In this document: positions 33,344-43,486 of the stretch, one piece after another
Layout: each line of letters begins with the position of its first letter
Numbering within the stretch: position 1 is the first letter of the stretch
Origin: Bacteroidales bacterium
GTDB lineage: Bacteria > Bacteroidota > Bacteroidia > Bacteroidales > UBA932
NCBI GenBank assembly: GCA_017555965.1
Contig: JAFZFH010000046.1
Coordinates: 1 to 56,844 of the forward strand
DNA: 56,844 bases
Reading direction: 5' to 3'
Notes under the pieces: generated by a model
What the model was told of the DNA's origin: nothing
Database searches by the model: none
Seen by the model: the letters and a program-made list of their open reading frames with translations, nothing else
Made by a program: the position numbers and the translations under genes

Positions 33344-35597
33344 ATTTTATGCAGCGATTCTATCGCTGATCCCTTCCGTTGCACAAGGTGCGGTGGAAGA
33401 AGCGGCCGATGAAAAGGTCGAGAGACTCGACAGTGTCGTGGTCTCATCATCACGTGCAGGCAGAAATACGCCCGTCACATTCACAATGGTCGATAAGGAT
33501 GAACTCAGCAGAGCCAATCCCATCAATTCCCTTCCGATGAATCTTGCCCTTCAGCCCTCTGTAGTATCCGTAAATGAGGGCGGAACCGGTCTTGGCTATT
33601 CCAAAGTCTCAGTCAGAGGCTCCAAAGGCTCTCAGATCAATGTCACACTCAACGGCATCACTCTCAATGATGCAGAGTCACAGGAAGTCTTCTGGGTCAA
33701 CATTCCGGCACTGTCGTCGATGATTTCAAGCGTCCAGCTTCAGAGAGGATTGGGTACCTCTGCCAATGGAGCAGGCGCATTCGGCGCAAGCATCAACATG
33801 AGTACGGCTTCAGTCGGCCCGGATCCGTTCGGATCAGCAGAAATGTCAGTAGGATCATATGGTACATTCATGAGTACATATTCGGCAGGTACCGGTCTGA
33901 TGAAGTCAGGACTATACTTCAACGCTGCATATTCGCGAGGTCTGACAGACGGATATATCCGCAATGCCTTTGCGGATGTCCACTCTGCCATGGCGGTTTT
34001 CGGCTGGATCAGAGGCCATAATTCAGTGCGTTTCACGTACCTGATGGGATCTCAGAAGACCGGCATAACATGGGAAGGCATCAGTCCCGAGCAGTATGAA
34101 ATTGATCGTAGGTACAATCCTGCCGGCGAATATTATGACAGCTTTGGAAATGTGCATTATTATGATAATGAGACGGATAACTATGCACAGCATCATTTCC
34201 AGCTGAATTATGCACATTCGTTTTCGGACAGACTGGCGTGGAGTACAACCTTCAATTATACCCGTGGAGACGGCTATTATGAAAACTACAAAGCAGGAAA
34301 GTCATTCTCCAAATATTTGATGAAGAATCCGGTTATTGACGGTGTGGTTTATGAGGGAGGTGACTTCATTACACGTGAGGGTCTTGCAAATGATTATTTA
34401 GTGCTTAATACTGATCTCAGGTATGTTTCTGATAAGACCAATCTTACCTTCGGTCTAAATCTGTCCCGCTACGACGGAGATCATATCGGCAGCGTCATCT
34501 GGAGTGACGTACTAGGAGACAGTTTCGACTATGACAGTCATGAGTGGTATCTTAACAGAGGTCTGAAACATGAAGCAAACGTCTTTGCAAGAGGTGAGGT
34601 ACTGTTTGCTGACAGACTGACAGGATTCATGGACCTGCAGTATAGAGGCGTGTGGCTTTCTATGTCCGGACCGGAGGATGACGGAGTCCTGCTGGACCAT
34701 GAAGACAACTGGCAGTTCTTCAATCCGCGTGCAGGTCTTTCCTGGCGTGTGAATTCCAGATCTCGCGTTTATGCTTCTGCATCATTAGGTCATAGAGAGC
34801 CAGGAAGAAGCGACATAAAGGAGCTCATCCTCGATGCCAATAAAGCGGCTTCTGCCGGTACAACCAGCAGAGGTGTGGACATCAGACCGGAAAAGATGCT
34901 TGACATAGAAGTGGGTCATGAGTATTCTTCGGAGAAATTTTCCATGTCTGCAAATCTGTATCTGATGGAATATTGGGATATGCTTCTTGAAACAGGTAAA
35001 CTCAGCGATGTGGGTTATGCCATCAAGGAGAATGTGCCACGAAGCTGGCGTCGCGGTATCGAACTTGCAGCCTCATGGAGTCCTGTAGAATGGCTTCAGT
35101 TAGGAGGTAATATCACATTATCAGACAATAAGATACGTGAATATACCGCATATTATGAGATGTATGATAATATGAACGATTGGAACTATCTCGGTCAGCA
35201 TAAAGTTGACTATTCTGATACTGATATTCTTATGTCGCCGTCGCTTGTGGGTATGGCATCGGTGACATTCAGGCCGTTTGTAAATTCAGCTGGATCATGT
35301 AAATCAATGTATCTCGGATGGACAGGAAAGTATGTAGGCAGGCAATACTACGACAACACTTCTTCTGACGAACGCTCGATTCCTGCATATTTTGTTGGAG
35401 AACTTTCTGCCGGATATGAACTGTTGCAGTCCTTGTCAGTATCTATCCATGTAAACAACGTCTTCAATAGGCATTACTTTGCAGACGCATGGCTCTGGAG
35501 AGCCTACTTCCAGCAAGAGGATGATTTCTACAACAGCATAGGAATCTATCCGCAATCCCCTGCCAGTTGGATGGTGAAAGTAACGTGGAAGTTCTAG
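33330..35597 (+). CDS. TonB-dependent outer-membrane receptor, probably thiamine uptake
   Basis: 755 residues from ATG 33330 (a TTG at 33309 is an alternative). Signal peptide MRGFLFYAAILSLIPSVAQG, then a plug (about 30-150: SVVVSSSRAG, VSVRGSKGSQINVTLNGI, VQLQRGLGTSANGAGAFGASI) and a 22-strand barrel ending KVTWKF with terminal Phe. No CarboxypepD-like N-domain. The TPP riboswitch in front points to thiamine or a precursor as ligand, as known for Bacteroides receptors behind such riboswitches; no PnuT or thiamine kinase gene is next to it. Confidence 0.92.
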   Translation: MRGFLFYAAILSLIPSVAQGAVEEAADEKVERLDSVVVSSSRAGRNTPVTFTMVDKDELSRANPINSLPMNLALQPSVVSVNEGGTGLGYSKVSVRGSKGSQINVTLNGITLNDAESQEVFWVNIPALSSMISSVQLQRGLGTSANGAGAFGASINMSTASVGPDPFGSAEMSVGSYGTFMSTYSAGTGLMKSGLYFNAAYSRGLTDGYIRNAFADVHSAMAVFGWIRGHNSVRFTYLMGSQKTGITWEGISPEQYEIDRRYNPAGEYYDSFGNVHYYDNETDNYAQHHFQLNYAHSFSDRLAWSTTFNYTRGDGYYENYKAGKSFSKYLMKNPVIDGVVYEGGDFITREGLANDYLVLNTDLRYVSDKTNLTFGLNLSRYDGDHIGSVIWSDVLGDSFDYDSHEWYLNRGLKHEANVFARGEVLFADRLTGFMDLQYRGVWLSMSGPEDDGVLLDHEDNWQFFNPRAGLSWRVNSRSRVYASASLGHREPGRSDIKELILDANKAASAGTTSRGVDIRPEKMLDIEVGHEYSSEKFSMSANLYLMEYWDMLLETGKLSDVGYAIKENVPRSWRRGIELAASWSPVEWLQLGGNITLSDNKIREYTAYYEMYDNMNDWNYLGQHKVDYSDTDILMSPSLVGMASVTFRPFVNSAGSCKSMYLGWTGKYVGRQYYDNTSSDERSIPAYFVGELSAGYELLQSLSVSIHVNNVFNRHYFADAWLWRAYFQQEDDFYNSIGIYPQSPASWMVKVTWKF

Positions 35598-35607
35598 AAT
35601 TTATTTT

Positions 35608-35633
35608 TAAATTTGCTGAAACACGTAATTTTG
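35608..35633 (+). promoter_or_regulatory. two candidate -7 elements before the DUF1593 gene
   Basis: TAAATTTG (35608-35615) and TAATTTTG (35626-35633) both match TAnnTTTG, so the lipoprotein gene at 35652 need not depend on the riboswitch-controlled transcript. Confidence 0.5.
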
Positions 35634-35651
35634 ACACTAATTCTACTAGTC

Positions 35652-37055
35652 ATGAGAAAAATCCTGTTCACTTTGCTTGCTGCAGTTCCCCTGCTGACCA
35701 TGTGCGGAAAACCTACTGCTGAACCTCAGCTGAAACCTAGAATCGTTGTGCTTACAGACATCGCTCCAGGTAATATCGAACCAGATGACATGGAATCAAT
35801 GGTCCGTCTTATGACATATGCCGATCAGTATGAAATTGAGGCACTTATAACGACTACAGGATGGAACTGCGACCCTTATCCCACATCATGGGCAGACTCT
35901 CTTCATAGAGTCATCAATGCTTATGAGATGGATGTCAACAATCTCATGAAGCGTTCTGAACAGACTGATTTCCTGACACTTGAAGAAGAACAGGGACAGC
36001 AGGTCTTGGGATATTGGCCTAGCCCTGAATATCTCAGAAGCAGGGTTGCTATGGGAAGTCAGCGTTCTGGAATCGGTGTCATCGGTGCGGACAATGACAC
36101 TCCGGGAAGCGAACTCATCATCCGTCTTGTGGATGAGGAAGATGATAGACCTCTGTGGATCACATGCTGGGGCGGCGGAAACACCCTGGCTCAGGCAATC
36201 TGGAAAGTTCAGCAGGAGCGTTCCCCTGAAGAACTGAAGGAATTCCTTCATAAGCTGAGAGTATATACCATCACAGACCAGGATATGGTATGGGCCATGA
36301 GAATGGACCGTGCATACAGTTCGCACCAGTGGATGCGCCGCGAATTTGCAGATGACCTTCTGTTTATCTGGGACGAAAGTGCATGGCTTTCACAGAATGA
36401 GCTCGGAAGCAGCAGCTGGGACAGATATGCTGAACGCATTCAGGGCAGAGGCAATCTTGGAAAGGCTTATCCTACATACAAGTGGGGTGTAGAGGGTGAT
36501 ACGCCAAGTTTCCTTAACGTGATGCCTAACGGACTCCATGATCCAAGTTGTCCTGAGCAGATCGGATGGGCAGGATGTTTCAGACGAGGAATATGTCCTG
36601 ATTCGCTGACAGTTGCATGGACAAACTGCAACCAGCCGATGAAGGGTATCTCAAGAAAGTATGAAGAGAGATTCTATCCTGATACCTTCAATGATTTTGC
36701 TGCCAGAATGGATTGGGCGGCAGATGGAAAAGGTAACAGAAACCCTGTAATTGTTCTTGACGGAACTGTCAGCTATATGCCTGTTTATCTGACTGTGGCA
36801 GCAGGATCTGTAATCAACGTCGATCTGACCGGAAGTTATGATCCGGACGGTGACGACGTAGAATACACTTGGTGGATGCAGGGTGATGCCGGTACATTCG
36901 ACGGTGGCGTCAACATTCAGATCAAGGACAATATCTCGACCATATTCATACCTGTAGAGGCTGCCGGAACAGAAATCCACCTCATCTGCGAAGCACGAGA
37001 CAACGGCGAACCTTCACTTGTAAATTACCGCCGAATGGTCTTGACTGTCAATTAG
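35652..37055 (+). CDS. nucleoside-hydrolase-like (DUF1593 / Sde_0182 type) lipoprotein
   Basis: 467 residues with lipoprotein signal MRKILFTLLAAVPLLTMC (Cys18); the longer frame from 35613 would spoil it. Residues 28-350 are the DUF1593 domain: RIVVLTDIAPGNIEPDDMESMVRL (Asp cluster as in nucleoside hydrolases), then LWITCWGGGNTLAQA and GAEGDTPSF-like VEGDTPSFL. The last 100 residues (VNVDLTGSYDPDGDDVEYTWW) are an Ig/cadherin-like domain. Related proteins sit near polysaccharide genes; the reaction is unproven. Confidence 0.82.
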   Translation: MRKILFTLLAAVPLLTMCGKPTAEPQLKPRIVVLTDIAPGNIEPDDMESMVRLMTYADQYEIEALITTTGWNCDPYPTSWADSLHRVINAYEMDVNNLMKRSEQTDFLTLEEEQGQQVLGYWPSPEYLRSRVAMGSQRSGIGVIGADNDTPGSELIIRLVDEEDDRPLWITCWGGGNTLAQAIWKVQQERSPEELKEFLHKLRVYTITDQDMVWAMRMDRAYSSHQWMRREFADDLLFIWDESAWLSQNELGSSSWDRYAERIQGRGNLGKAYPTYKWGVEGDTPSFLNVMPNGLHDPSCPEQIGWAGCFRRGICPDSLTVAWTNCNQPMKGISRKYEERFYPDTFNDFAARMDWAADGKGNRNPVIVLDGTVSYMPVYLTVAAGSVINVDLTGSYDPDGDDVEYTWWMQGDAGTFDGGVNIQIKDNISTIFIPVEAAGTEIHLICEARDNGEPSLVNYRRMVLTVN

Positions 37056-37061
37056 CTATAA

Positions 37062-37931
37062 TCAGAAACCAGTAATATCACACATACCGCCGTATAGGGT
37101 GCACACGAATGCTGAGACTTTGACTGCCAGCTCGTGTGCATCTCTGATTTTATAGCCTTTCATGATGGAGGCCATGAATGTTCCTATGAACGAGTCGCCC
37201 GCACCGACTGTATCAGCTACTTCTACTTGCGGTGTCTCCAAGAATGATTCTTCAGTTTCAGCATAGATATAGCTTCCGTTGGTTCCGCAAGTGAGTATCA
37301 GGAATTTAAGATTCCATTCCGATATGAAATTCATGCATGCTTCCCTATCAGATAAAGATTCATAACCGAACATTTCCTTGACGACGGCAAGTTCCTCGTC
37401 GTTGATCTTGAAGACATTGCAATGATTCAGAGATTCTGTAATGATCTCCTTGCTGTAGAAATTCTGACGAAGGTTTATGTCAAAGACCTTGTAGGTGCTC
37501 TCTGTCTGCGGCATTGCCTCAAGAAACCTTCTGATCGTATCTCTGGTCACATGATTTCTCTGTGCAAGAGTACCAAAGCAAACGACATTGCATTTTCTTG
37601 CAATCTCATCAATTTTTGGGGTATATGATATATAATCGTAGGCTACCCCCTCTATAATCTTATAAGTAGGTATGCCATTTTCATCAAGATTTATGATGAC
37701 TGTTCCTGTAGGATGGTCTACAACTTCCAGAACACTGTCCAGACCGATCTTATCAAGAACCTCTTTGGCTTCTGCTCCAAGACTGTCTTTGCCGATTGCG
37801 CTTATCATCAGCGATTCGAACCCGAACTGCTTTGCATAATAAGCGAAATTTGCCGGAGCGCCTCCTATCTTAAGTCCATCCGGAAAACAATCCCAGAGAA
37901 TATCCCCTATTCCTACAACATAATATTCCAT
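37062..37931 (-). CDS. PfkB-family sugar kinase, probably fructokinase
   Basis: 289 residues. The N-terminal PfkB signature GGAPANFAYYAKQFG (22-36) and the C-terminal one DTVGAGDSFIGTF (catalytic Asp in GAGD) are both clear. Sequence and size fit the fructokinase branch (WDCFPDG near the start), phosphorylating a free hexose with ATP in the cytoplasm. Single gene; it stops 6 bases from the end of the convergent DUF1593 gene. Confidence 0.9.
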   Translation of the reverse strand: MEYYVVGIGDILWDCFPDGLKIGGAPANFAYYAKQFGFESLMISAIGKDSLGAEAKEVLDKIGLDSVLEVVDHPTGTVIINLDENGIPTYKIIEGVAYDYISYTPKIDEIARKCNVVCFGTLAQRNHVTRDTIRRFLEAMPQTESTYKVFDINLRQNFYSKEIITESLNHCNVFKINDEELAVVKEMFGYESLSDREACMNFISEWNLKFLILTCGTNGSYIYAETEESFLETPQVEVADTVGAGDSFIGTFMASIMKGYKIRDAHELAVKVSAFVCTLYGGMCDITGF

Positions 37932-38005
37932 GTTCCCTTGATTTGATTGAATGCGAATTTAATAAAAATAAATTGTTTATATTCGCATCCTTTATTTTAG
38001 AAGAT

Positions 38006-39190
38006 ATGAAAAAGATCAACGATATATTGATGACCTGGTTCGAGCAGATCGGCCTGGCTGACGGCAATATTATTTTAGCAAATAAGATAGGTATCATTGT
38101 CGGCATCGTGATCACTGCATTGATCATTGACCTTATTTATAAGAAAGCCGTAATTCCTGCAATCAAGAAGGTTACATCCAATACGGAGTCAGAATGGGAT
38201 GACCATCTGTTGAGCGATGAACTCCTCAAGAATATCCGCAGACTTCTCCCTCCTATAGCTTTGTATGCTGTGGGACATCTGGTTTTTCCCTTCCCTCCGG
38301 TGATAATCTACTTCAATAAGTTCTGTGGAATCTATATCACCATCGTGATGGTAAAGCTGATATGTTCAGTCATATCCTCGATTTATGCTTTTTCCAGCGG
38401 ACATGAAAAGTTGAAGAGCCACGCTTTGAAGGGTTTCTATCAGATGCTCAAGCTTGTGGCCATCTGTATCGGTGCCATAATAATAGTAAGTACTGTTCTC
38501 GATAAGAATCCATTGGCGATTCTTACAGGACTCGGAGCCGGAACAGCTATACTTATGCTGGTTTTTCAGGATATGATCAGAAGTCTGGTGGCCGGTATCC
38601 AGCTTCTTGCAAACGATATGCTTCGTACAGGAGACTGGATCACAGTGCCTAAATATGGCGCAGACGGAGATGTGATGGAAGTGAATCTGACCACTGTAAA
38701 GGTGCAGAATTGGGACAAGACCATAGTTACCGTTCCGCCTTATGCCCTTGTCAATGACTCCTTCCAGAACTGGAGAGGTATGTTCGATTACGGTGGCAGA
38801 CGAGTGAAGAGGTCGATCAATATCGATATGAATACCGTACGTTTCTGCACTGAAGCGGAAATGGCCGAATTCAGGAAGCAGCCATGGATGGAAGGGTTTG
38901 AAGCGAACGGAAAACAGGAAGTGAACCTGTATATCTTCCGTCATTACATCGAGTACTATCTGCGCACCCATCCGAAGGTCAACCCGGAAATGATCATGAC
39001 TGTACGACAGCTTCAGCCGACAAATCAGGGTATGCCGATCGAACTTTATTTCTTCTCGGCAGAAACCGCATGGATCAAATATGAGCATCTGCAGGCAGAG
39101 GTCTTTGATCATGTCCTCGCCATGATGCGCACCTTCGACCTTAAAGTCTTCCAGAGCCCTACAGGTCTGGATTTTCAGAAATTGAATTAA
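38006..39190 (+). CDS. YbdG-like mechanosensitive channel (MscS family)
   Basis: 394 residues from ATG 38006. About five N-terminal helices lead to the pore helix [23 protein letters not shown] and the MscS beta domain; the string [39 protein letters not shown] is typical of the YbdG/MscM subgroup rather than MscS itself. It should open under membrane tension or act in osmotic adaptation. The DnaJ-type gene follows after 13 bases. Confidence 0.92.
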   Translation: MKKINDILMTWFEQIGLADGNIILANKIGIIVGIVITALIIDLIYKKAVIPAIKKVTSNTESEWDDHLLSDELLKNIRRLLPPIALYAVGHLVFPFPPVIIYFNKFCGIYITIVMVKLICSVISSIYAFSSGHEKLKSHALKGFYQMLKLVAICIGAIIIVSTVLDKNPLAILTGLGAGTAILMLVFQDMIRSLVAGIQLLANDMLRTGDWITVPKYGADGDVMEVNLTTVKVQNWDKTIVTVPPYALVNDSFQNWRGMFDYGGRRVKRSINIDMNTVRFCTEAEMAEFRKQPWMEGFEANGKQEVNLYIFRHYIEYYLRTHPKVNPEMIMTVRQLQPTNQGMPIELYFFSAETAWIKYEHLQAEVFDHVLAMMRTFDLKVFQSPTGLDFQKLN

Positions 39191-39203
39191 TGGACAACAG
39201 AAT

Positions 39204-39929
39204 ATGGGATTAGGTAAATGGATAGCAGGAGCTCTCGGATGGGCAATGTTCGGCCCTATCGGAGGCATTTTAGGATATTATCTTACATCAAGACTTGAGA
39301 GTCTTGCAGAAGCTGGTGTTGTATATGGAGACGGCCAGACAGTAAATCAAGGACAGAGAAACAGCTTCCTGATGAGTCTTCTTGTACTGTCTGCTGCAGT
39401 AATCAAGGCTGATGGTAAGACCACATCACAGGAACTGGCCACACTTCGCAGCTTTTTTGCAAGCAACTTCGGTCCACAGGCAGGTAATGAAGCTGAAGAA
39501 ATTGTAAATGAACTCCTCAAAAAGGACTTCAATGTCTATGAAGTATGCGGTCAGATCCGTTCATGCATGGATTACTCACAGCGTCTTCAGCTGTACCATT
39601 ATCTCGTTTCTCTTGGTGCCTGTGACGGTCTCCATCAGAGAGAGAGCGATCTGCTCGAAGTCATAGCCAGCTATATAGGTATATCAAAAGCAGAAGCAGA
39701 TTCCGTCATTGCGCAATTCAGACCAAGCAATGACAGCAATTACAGAATTCTTGAAATTGCTCCGGCAGCAACTGACGAAGAGGTAAAGAAAGCATACAGA
39801 AAGATGGCTGTGAAATATCACCCTGACAAGGTTGCTACTCTTGGTGCAGACGTACAGAAAGCTGCAGAAGAGAAGTTCAAGGCTGTCTCTCAGGCATACG
39901 AAGCCATCTGCAAAGAACGCGGAATCTGA
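39204..39929 (+). CDS. TerB-domain / DnaJ-like co-chaperone (DjlA-type)
   Basis: 241 residues. An N-terminal glycine-rich hydrophobic segment ([22 protein letters not shown]) can anchor it in the membrane, residues 50-165 form a TerB-like helical domain, and the last 65 residues are a J domain with the HPD motif ([12 protein letters not shown]). The order matches DjlA, a DnaK co-chaperone at the inner membrane. It follows the channel gene by 13 bases. Confidence 0.88.
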   Translation: MGLGKWIAGALGWAMFGPIGGILGYYLTSRLESLAEAGVVYGDGQTVNQGQRNSFLMSLLVLSAAVIKADGKTTSQELATLRSFFASNFGPQAGNEAEEIVNELLKKDFNVYEVCGQIRSCMDYSQRLQLYHYLVSLGACDGLHQRESDLLEVIASYIGISKAEADSVIAQFRPSNDSNYRILEIAPAATDEEVKKAYRKMAVKYHPDKVATLGADVQKAAEEKFKAVSQAYEAICKERGI

Positions 39930-39953
39930 TGTCCGATCAGGTGGATCCTGACA
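39929..39953 (-). repeat. degenerate palindromic repeat unit
   Basis: Minus-sense unit ending GATCGGACATC with a partly decayed second arm; it begins at the last base of the DnaJ-like gene's stop codon. The rest of the gap to 40036 shows nothing clear. Confidence 0.5.
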
Positions 39954-40035
39954 GAAATTCAAATTATATCTGCAAAAATCTGCAACAGAACACCTAAACT
40001 GTCGTCATATAGACAGGAAAAATAAAACGTAACTA

Positions 40036-42342
40036 ATGAAAAAGACTATCATCACCATCATCTTATGTGCAGTTGCATCATCATTCAGCCTTGTCGCACA
40101 GACAATTACAGGTAAGGTTGTCGATGAGTTCGATGCTCCGTTGGCATATACGAATGTAATTCTACAGACTTCGGATTCGACCTATCTTGACGGTGCGGTT
40201 ACTGATACTACAGGAAGATTTATACTTCCCGGCCGTACAGATGCAGTCAGACTACAGGTAACTTTCATCGGTTATAAGCCTGAATACAGAACGTTGGACA
40301 ACATCGAAATCATCAAACTTACACCTGATACTGAAGTACTCGGAAAAGCCGTTGTAAAGGCAACTCTTCCAAAGACTGAAATCAAGGGTGATGCATTTGT
40401 GACCAAGATCGAGAACAGTGTGCTTTCGGAGGCCGGATCTGCAAACGATGTGCTCACAAAACTCCCCGGAGTAACCATGAAAGATGATGTTTTCGAGGTG
40501 TTCGGTAAAGGTACCCCTCTTATCTTCATCAACGGCCGACAGGTAAGGGACAACACTGAACTAGAGCAGCTTAACTCGACAGACATCAAGGCAGTGGAAG
40601 TGGTTCAGAACCCTGGAGCAAGATATGATGCTTCTGTAAGGTCTGTCATCAGAATCCAGACAGTAAAGAAGCAGGGTGACGGATTCAGCTTCGATCTTCG
40701 TTCGACCACATATCAGTGCGAAAATACAGACCTTATCGAGACAGTAAACATGAACTACAGATATAAGGGATTCGATATTTTCGGTACTGTCAATTACACA
40801 AGAAACGACTGGTTCCAGAAATCGAATATAGTAGAAACACTTCAGGGCAAACAGCTTCTTAAGGTTGATCAGTATGCGGAGTTCACAGGACTTTCCAACA
40901 ATCTCTCAACCACTCTGGGACTTAACTATCAGTTCAATGAGAACCATTCTGTCGGAGTTCGTTACCGTCCCGATTTTCTCTTATCAGGAAAGAGCGGAAA
41001 CCATGTTCTTGCAGATGTGACTCTTGACGGCGTCCTTGACGATGTGAGCGAAACTAAAGCAGAAGGCTATACAGAACCGAAGACAGATCATCAGGTCAAC
41101 TTCTACTACAACGGCAACGTCGGTAAACTCAACATTGACTTCAATGCTGATATCCTGAACGGAAAATATTCTGAGATCAAGAGATTTGACGAGTTCAGTG
41201 AAATGCAGGAAGACCGTGTCCTTAACACCAGCAACTACATTACTAACGAGCTTTATGCATCGAAGCTGATCTTCTCTTATCCTATCGCAAAAGGTAGTTT
41301 GTCAGCCGGTACAGAATATTCACACACATACAGAACTGACGATTATCTCAATCCAGAAGGATATGTAGCATCTTCAAATACAACGATCAAGGAGGATAAT
41401 GTCAATGTGTTCATGGACTTTTCATATCCGTTCAGCTTCGGTAGCCTCTCAGCCGGATTGCGCTATGAGCACCTCGATTTCAACTATTATCAGGATGATG
41501 TATTGAAGACTGATCAGAGCCGCGTATATGACAATATTTATCCGAACATCTCATTTGATGCATTCGCCGGAGACTTCCAGTTCATGCTCAGCTATGCGGT
41601 AAGTACTCAGAGACCGACATACCATCAGCTCAGAAACTCTGTAATCTATCTGAACAAGTATAGTGTCGATATGGGTAATCCATATCTTCAGCCGGAGATC
41701 ATACATGACCTTTCATTCATGACCATCTGGAAATATATCCAGCTGGGAGCAAGCTATCAGCACACAAGAAATGCGATTCTCCAGCCTGGTTTCCCTATGG
41801 ACGGCAATGAGAATATGATCATGACCAAGACGGTCAATCTGGAAAAGGGCTTTCCTACTATGGTTGCATTCGTCTCAGCAAATCCTACCATCTCCTTCTG
41901 GTCTCCGAATGTGGGCTTGAGCATTGAAAAGCAGTGGTTGACAATCGAATATGATCTGTATACAGTTGAATGCAACAAGCCTGTAGTACAGTTCGAGTTC
42001 GGCAATACCTTCAGCTTAGGAAAAGGATATACACTCAGCGCTGATTATACATTTATCAGCAAAGGTCATTGGAGAGATTTCTGCGTCGTGACAGAAGCTC
42101 ATAATTTTGACATTGCGCTCAGAAAATCATTCCTGAACGATGCTCTGACCGTAGAACTCAGAGGCCATGACCTTTTCCTCGCAAAGGAAGACATCAATAT
42201 GCAGACCCAGGTATATTCAATCTTCCAGGACTATAGAAGAGACAGAAGAAAGGCATCTCTGACTATCCGATACAGATTCAACAGTACCAGAAGCAAATAT
42301 AAAGGTACAGGAGCCGGAGATCTCCAGAAGAGCAGAATGTAA
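40036..42342 (+). CDS. TonB-receptor-like outer-membrane barrel (OMP_b-brl_3 type)
   Basis: 768 residues. Signal peptide (SSFSLVAQ), then a carboxypeptidase-regulatory-like Ig domain (about 22-105: TITGKVVDEFDAPLAYTNVIL), a plug (about 120-215: DVLTKLPGVTMKDD, PLIFINGRQV) and a large barrel with no clear TonB box. Such proteins are common in Bacteroidales next to signalling or nutrient genes, with unknown ligand. The C-terminus (SLTIRYRFNSTRSKYKGTGAGDLQKSRM) continues past the last strand, with an unusual basic tail. Confidence 0.85.
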   Translation: MKKTIITIILCAVASSFSLVAQTITGKVVDEFDAPLAYTNVILQTSDSTYLDGAVTDTTGRFILPGRTDAVRLQVTFIGYKPEYRTLDNIEIIKLTPDTEVLGKAVVKATLPKTEIKGDAFVTKIENSVLSEAGSANDVLTKLPGVTMKDDVFEVFGKGTPLIFINGRQVRDNTELEQLNSTDIKAVEVVQNPGARYDASVRSVIRIQTVKKQGDGFSFDLRSTTYQCENTDLIETVNMNYRYKGFDIFGTVNYTRNDWFQKSNIVETLQGKQLLKVDQYAEFTGLSNNLSTTLGLNYQFNENHSVGVRYRPDFLLSGKSGNHVLADVTLDGVLDDVSETKAEGYTEPKTDHQVNFYYNGNVGKLNIDFNADILNGKYSEIKRFDEFSEMQEDRVLNTSNYITNELYASKLIFSYPIAKGSLSAGTEYSHTYRTDDYLNPEGYVASSNTTIKEDNVNVFMDFSYPFSFGSLSAGLRYEHLDFNYYQDDVLKTDQSRVYDNIYPNISFDAFAGDFQFMLSYAVSTQRPTYHQLRNSVIYLNKYSVDMGNPYLQPEIIHDLSFMTIWKYIQLGASYQHTRNAILQPGFPMDGNENMIMTKTVNLEKGFPTMVAFVSANPTISFWSPNVGLSIEKQWLTIEYDLYTVECNKPVVQFEFGNTFSLGKGYTLSADYTFISKGHWRDFCVVTEAHNFDIALRKSFLNDALTVELRGHDLFLAKEDINMQTQVYSIFQDYRRDRRKASLTIRYRFNSTRSKYKGTGAGDLQKSRM

Positions 42343-42368
42343 TCCGTTCATCCAGTAAAAGTTTTTCG

Positions 42369-42376
42369 TATATTTG
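42369..42376 (+). promoter_or_regulatory. -7 promoter element of the SDR-YjbQ-DUF3667 unit
   Basis: TATATTTG 23 bases before the ATG at 42400. Confidence 0.65.
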
Positions 42377-42399
42377 CATCTTTGTATCAGATGTAAAAT

Positions 42400-43059
42400 A
42401 TGAGAATACTAGTTACTGGTTCTTCACAAGGCATAGGTAAAGCGATAGCTGAACTGTTCATATCGAAAGGACATGATGTCATCGGTATTGACAGAATGGC
42501 TTCGACTATTGAAGATAATCATTATGTACATCATCAATGTGATGTGAGGGATCATGAATCTCTCCCTGACATTGATGATGTTCACGTTCTTATCAATAAT
42601 GCGGGAACTCAGAATGAGGATGACATCAACATCAATCTCAAGTCGCTCATCAAGATTACTGAGAAATATGGCGTACGCAAAGGAATCCGTTCAATTTTGA
42701 ACATCGGTTCGGCCAGTGGACATACCGGATCGGAATTTCCTGAATATTGCGCAAGCAAGGGCGGAGTCATCGCATATACAAAAAATGTCGCTTTACGTGT
42801 CGCACAGTTCGGTGCCACATGCAACAGCCTTGATCCTGGCGGTGTCCTCACTCCCCTTAATGACTGTGTCGTGAATGATCCGGTGCTATGGAACGAAATC
42901 ATGGAGCAGACTCCGCTCAAAAGGTGGGCTGCTACCGATGAAATCGCACAGTGGGCATATTTCATGACTGTCGAGAACACATTCTGCACAGGACAAAGCA
43001 TCATCGTCGACGGAGGCGAATCAATCAACTCACATTTCGTTTGGCCTACATCATTATGA
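42400..43059 (+). CDS. short-chain dehydrogenase/reductase
   Basis: 219 residues, Rossmann fold. Cofactor motif TGSSQGIG (6-13), NNAG at the end of strand 4, catalytic Tyr and Lys in YCASKGG, and the family's DPGGVLTPL after strand 6. A classical SDR, substrate unknown. Its stop overlaps the next start (ATGA, 43056-43059). Confidence 0.92.
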   Translation: MRILVTGSSQGIGKAIAELFISKGHDVIGIDRMASTIEDNHYVHHQCDVRDHESLPDIDDVHVLINNAGTQNEDDININLKSLIKITEKYGVRKGIRSILNIGSASGHTGSEFPEYCASKGGVIAYTKNVALRVAQFGATCNSLDPGGVLTPLNDCVVNDPVLWNEIMEQTPLKRWAATDEIAQWAYFMTVENTFCTGQSIIVDGGESINSHFVWPTSL

Positions 43060-43469
43060 TCAGACAGACTACATTCCACCTTTCTGCAAAGCGCAGAGGT
43101 TGTCATCTTGTGACTCAGGAAATACTCACACAGTTACCGAAGCCACTCCCCCAGTTCGGAATGCTGAATCTTTTCGTTCAGCACACTTCATGTGCACTGT
43201 CCATCAACGAGAATTATGACCCGGATGTTCGCACTGACATGGAGGCCATCCTTAACCATATGGTCAAGGAAAGAGAACCATATTACGAACATACCATGGA
43301 AGGCTCTGATGACATGCCGGCACACGCAAAATGCTCACTTTTCGGCGTCAGTCTCACAATCCCGATCACCGACGGTCGTCTGAACATGGGCACATGGCAG
43401 GGCATCTATCTCTGTGAATTCAGAAACTACGGCGGCTCACGAAAGATCGTAGCCACTATTTATGAATAA
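43056..43469 (+). CDS. YjbQ / UPF0047 family protein
   Basis: 137 residues from ATG 43056, which overlaps the SDR stop; the longer frame from 42951 is a shadow. Family marks: HTSCALSINENYDPDVRTDME, EGSDDMPAHAKCSLFG, and IPITDGRLNMGTWQGIYLCEFR. YjbQ-type proteins have been reported with weak thiamine-phosphate synthase activity, but their real role is open. Three neighbouring conserved His residues fit a metal or phosphate site. Confidence 0.92.
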   Translation: MIRQTTFHLSAKRRGCHLVTQEILTQLPKPLPQFGMLNLFVQHTSCALSINENYDPDVRTDMEAILNHMVKEREPYYEHTMEGSDDMPAHAKCSLFGVSLTIPITDGRLNMGTWQGIYLCEFRNYGGSRKIVATIYE

Positions 43470-43486
43470 AATTATATCTATACAGG

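Noticed and set aside
42951-43055. A longer YjbQ-like protein starting inside the SDR gene
   Set aside because: The first 35 codons are His/Arg-rich shadow sequence; family homology starts at 43056 with the ATGA overlap.
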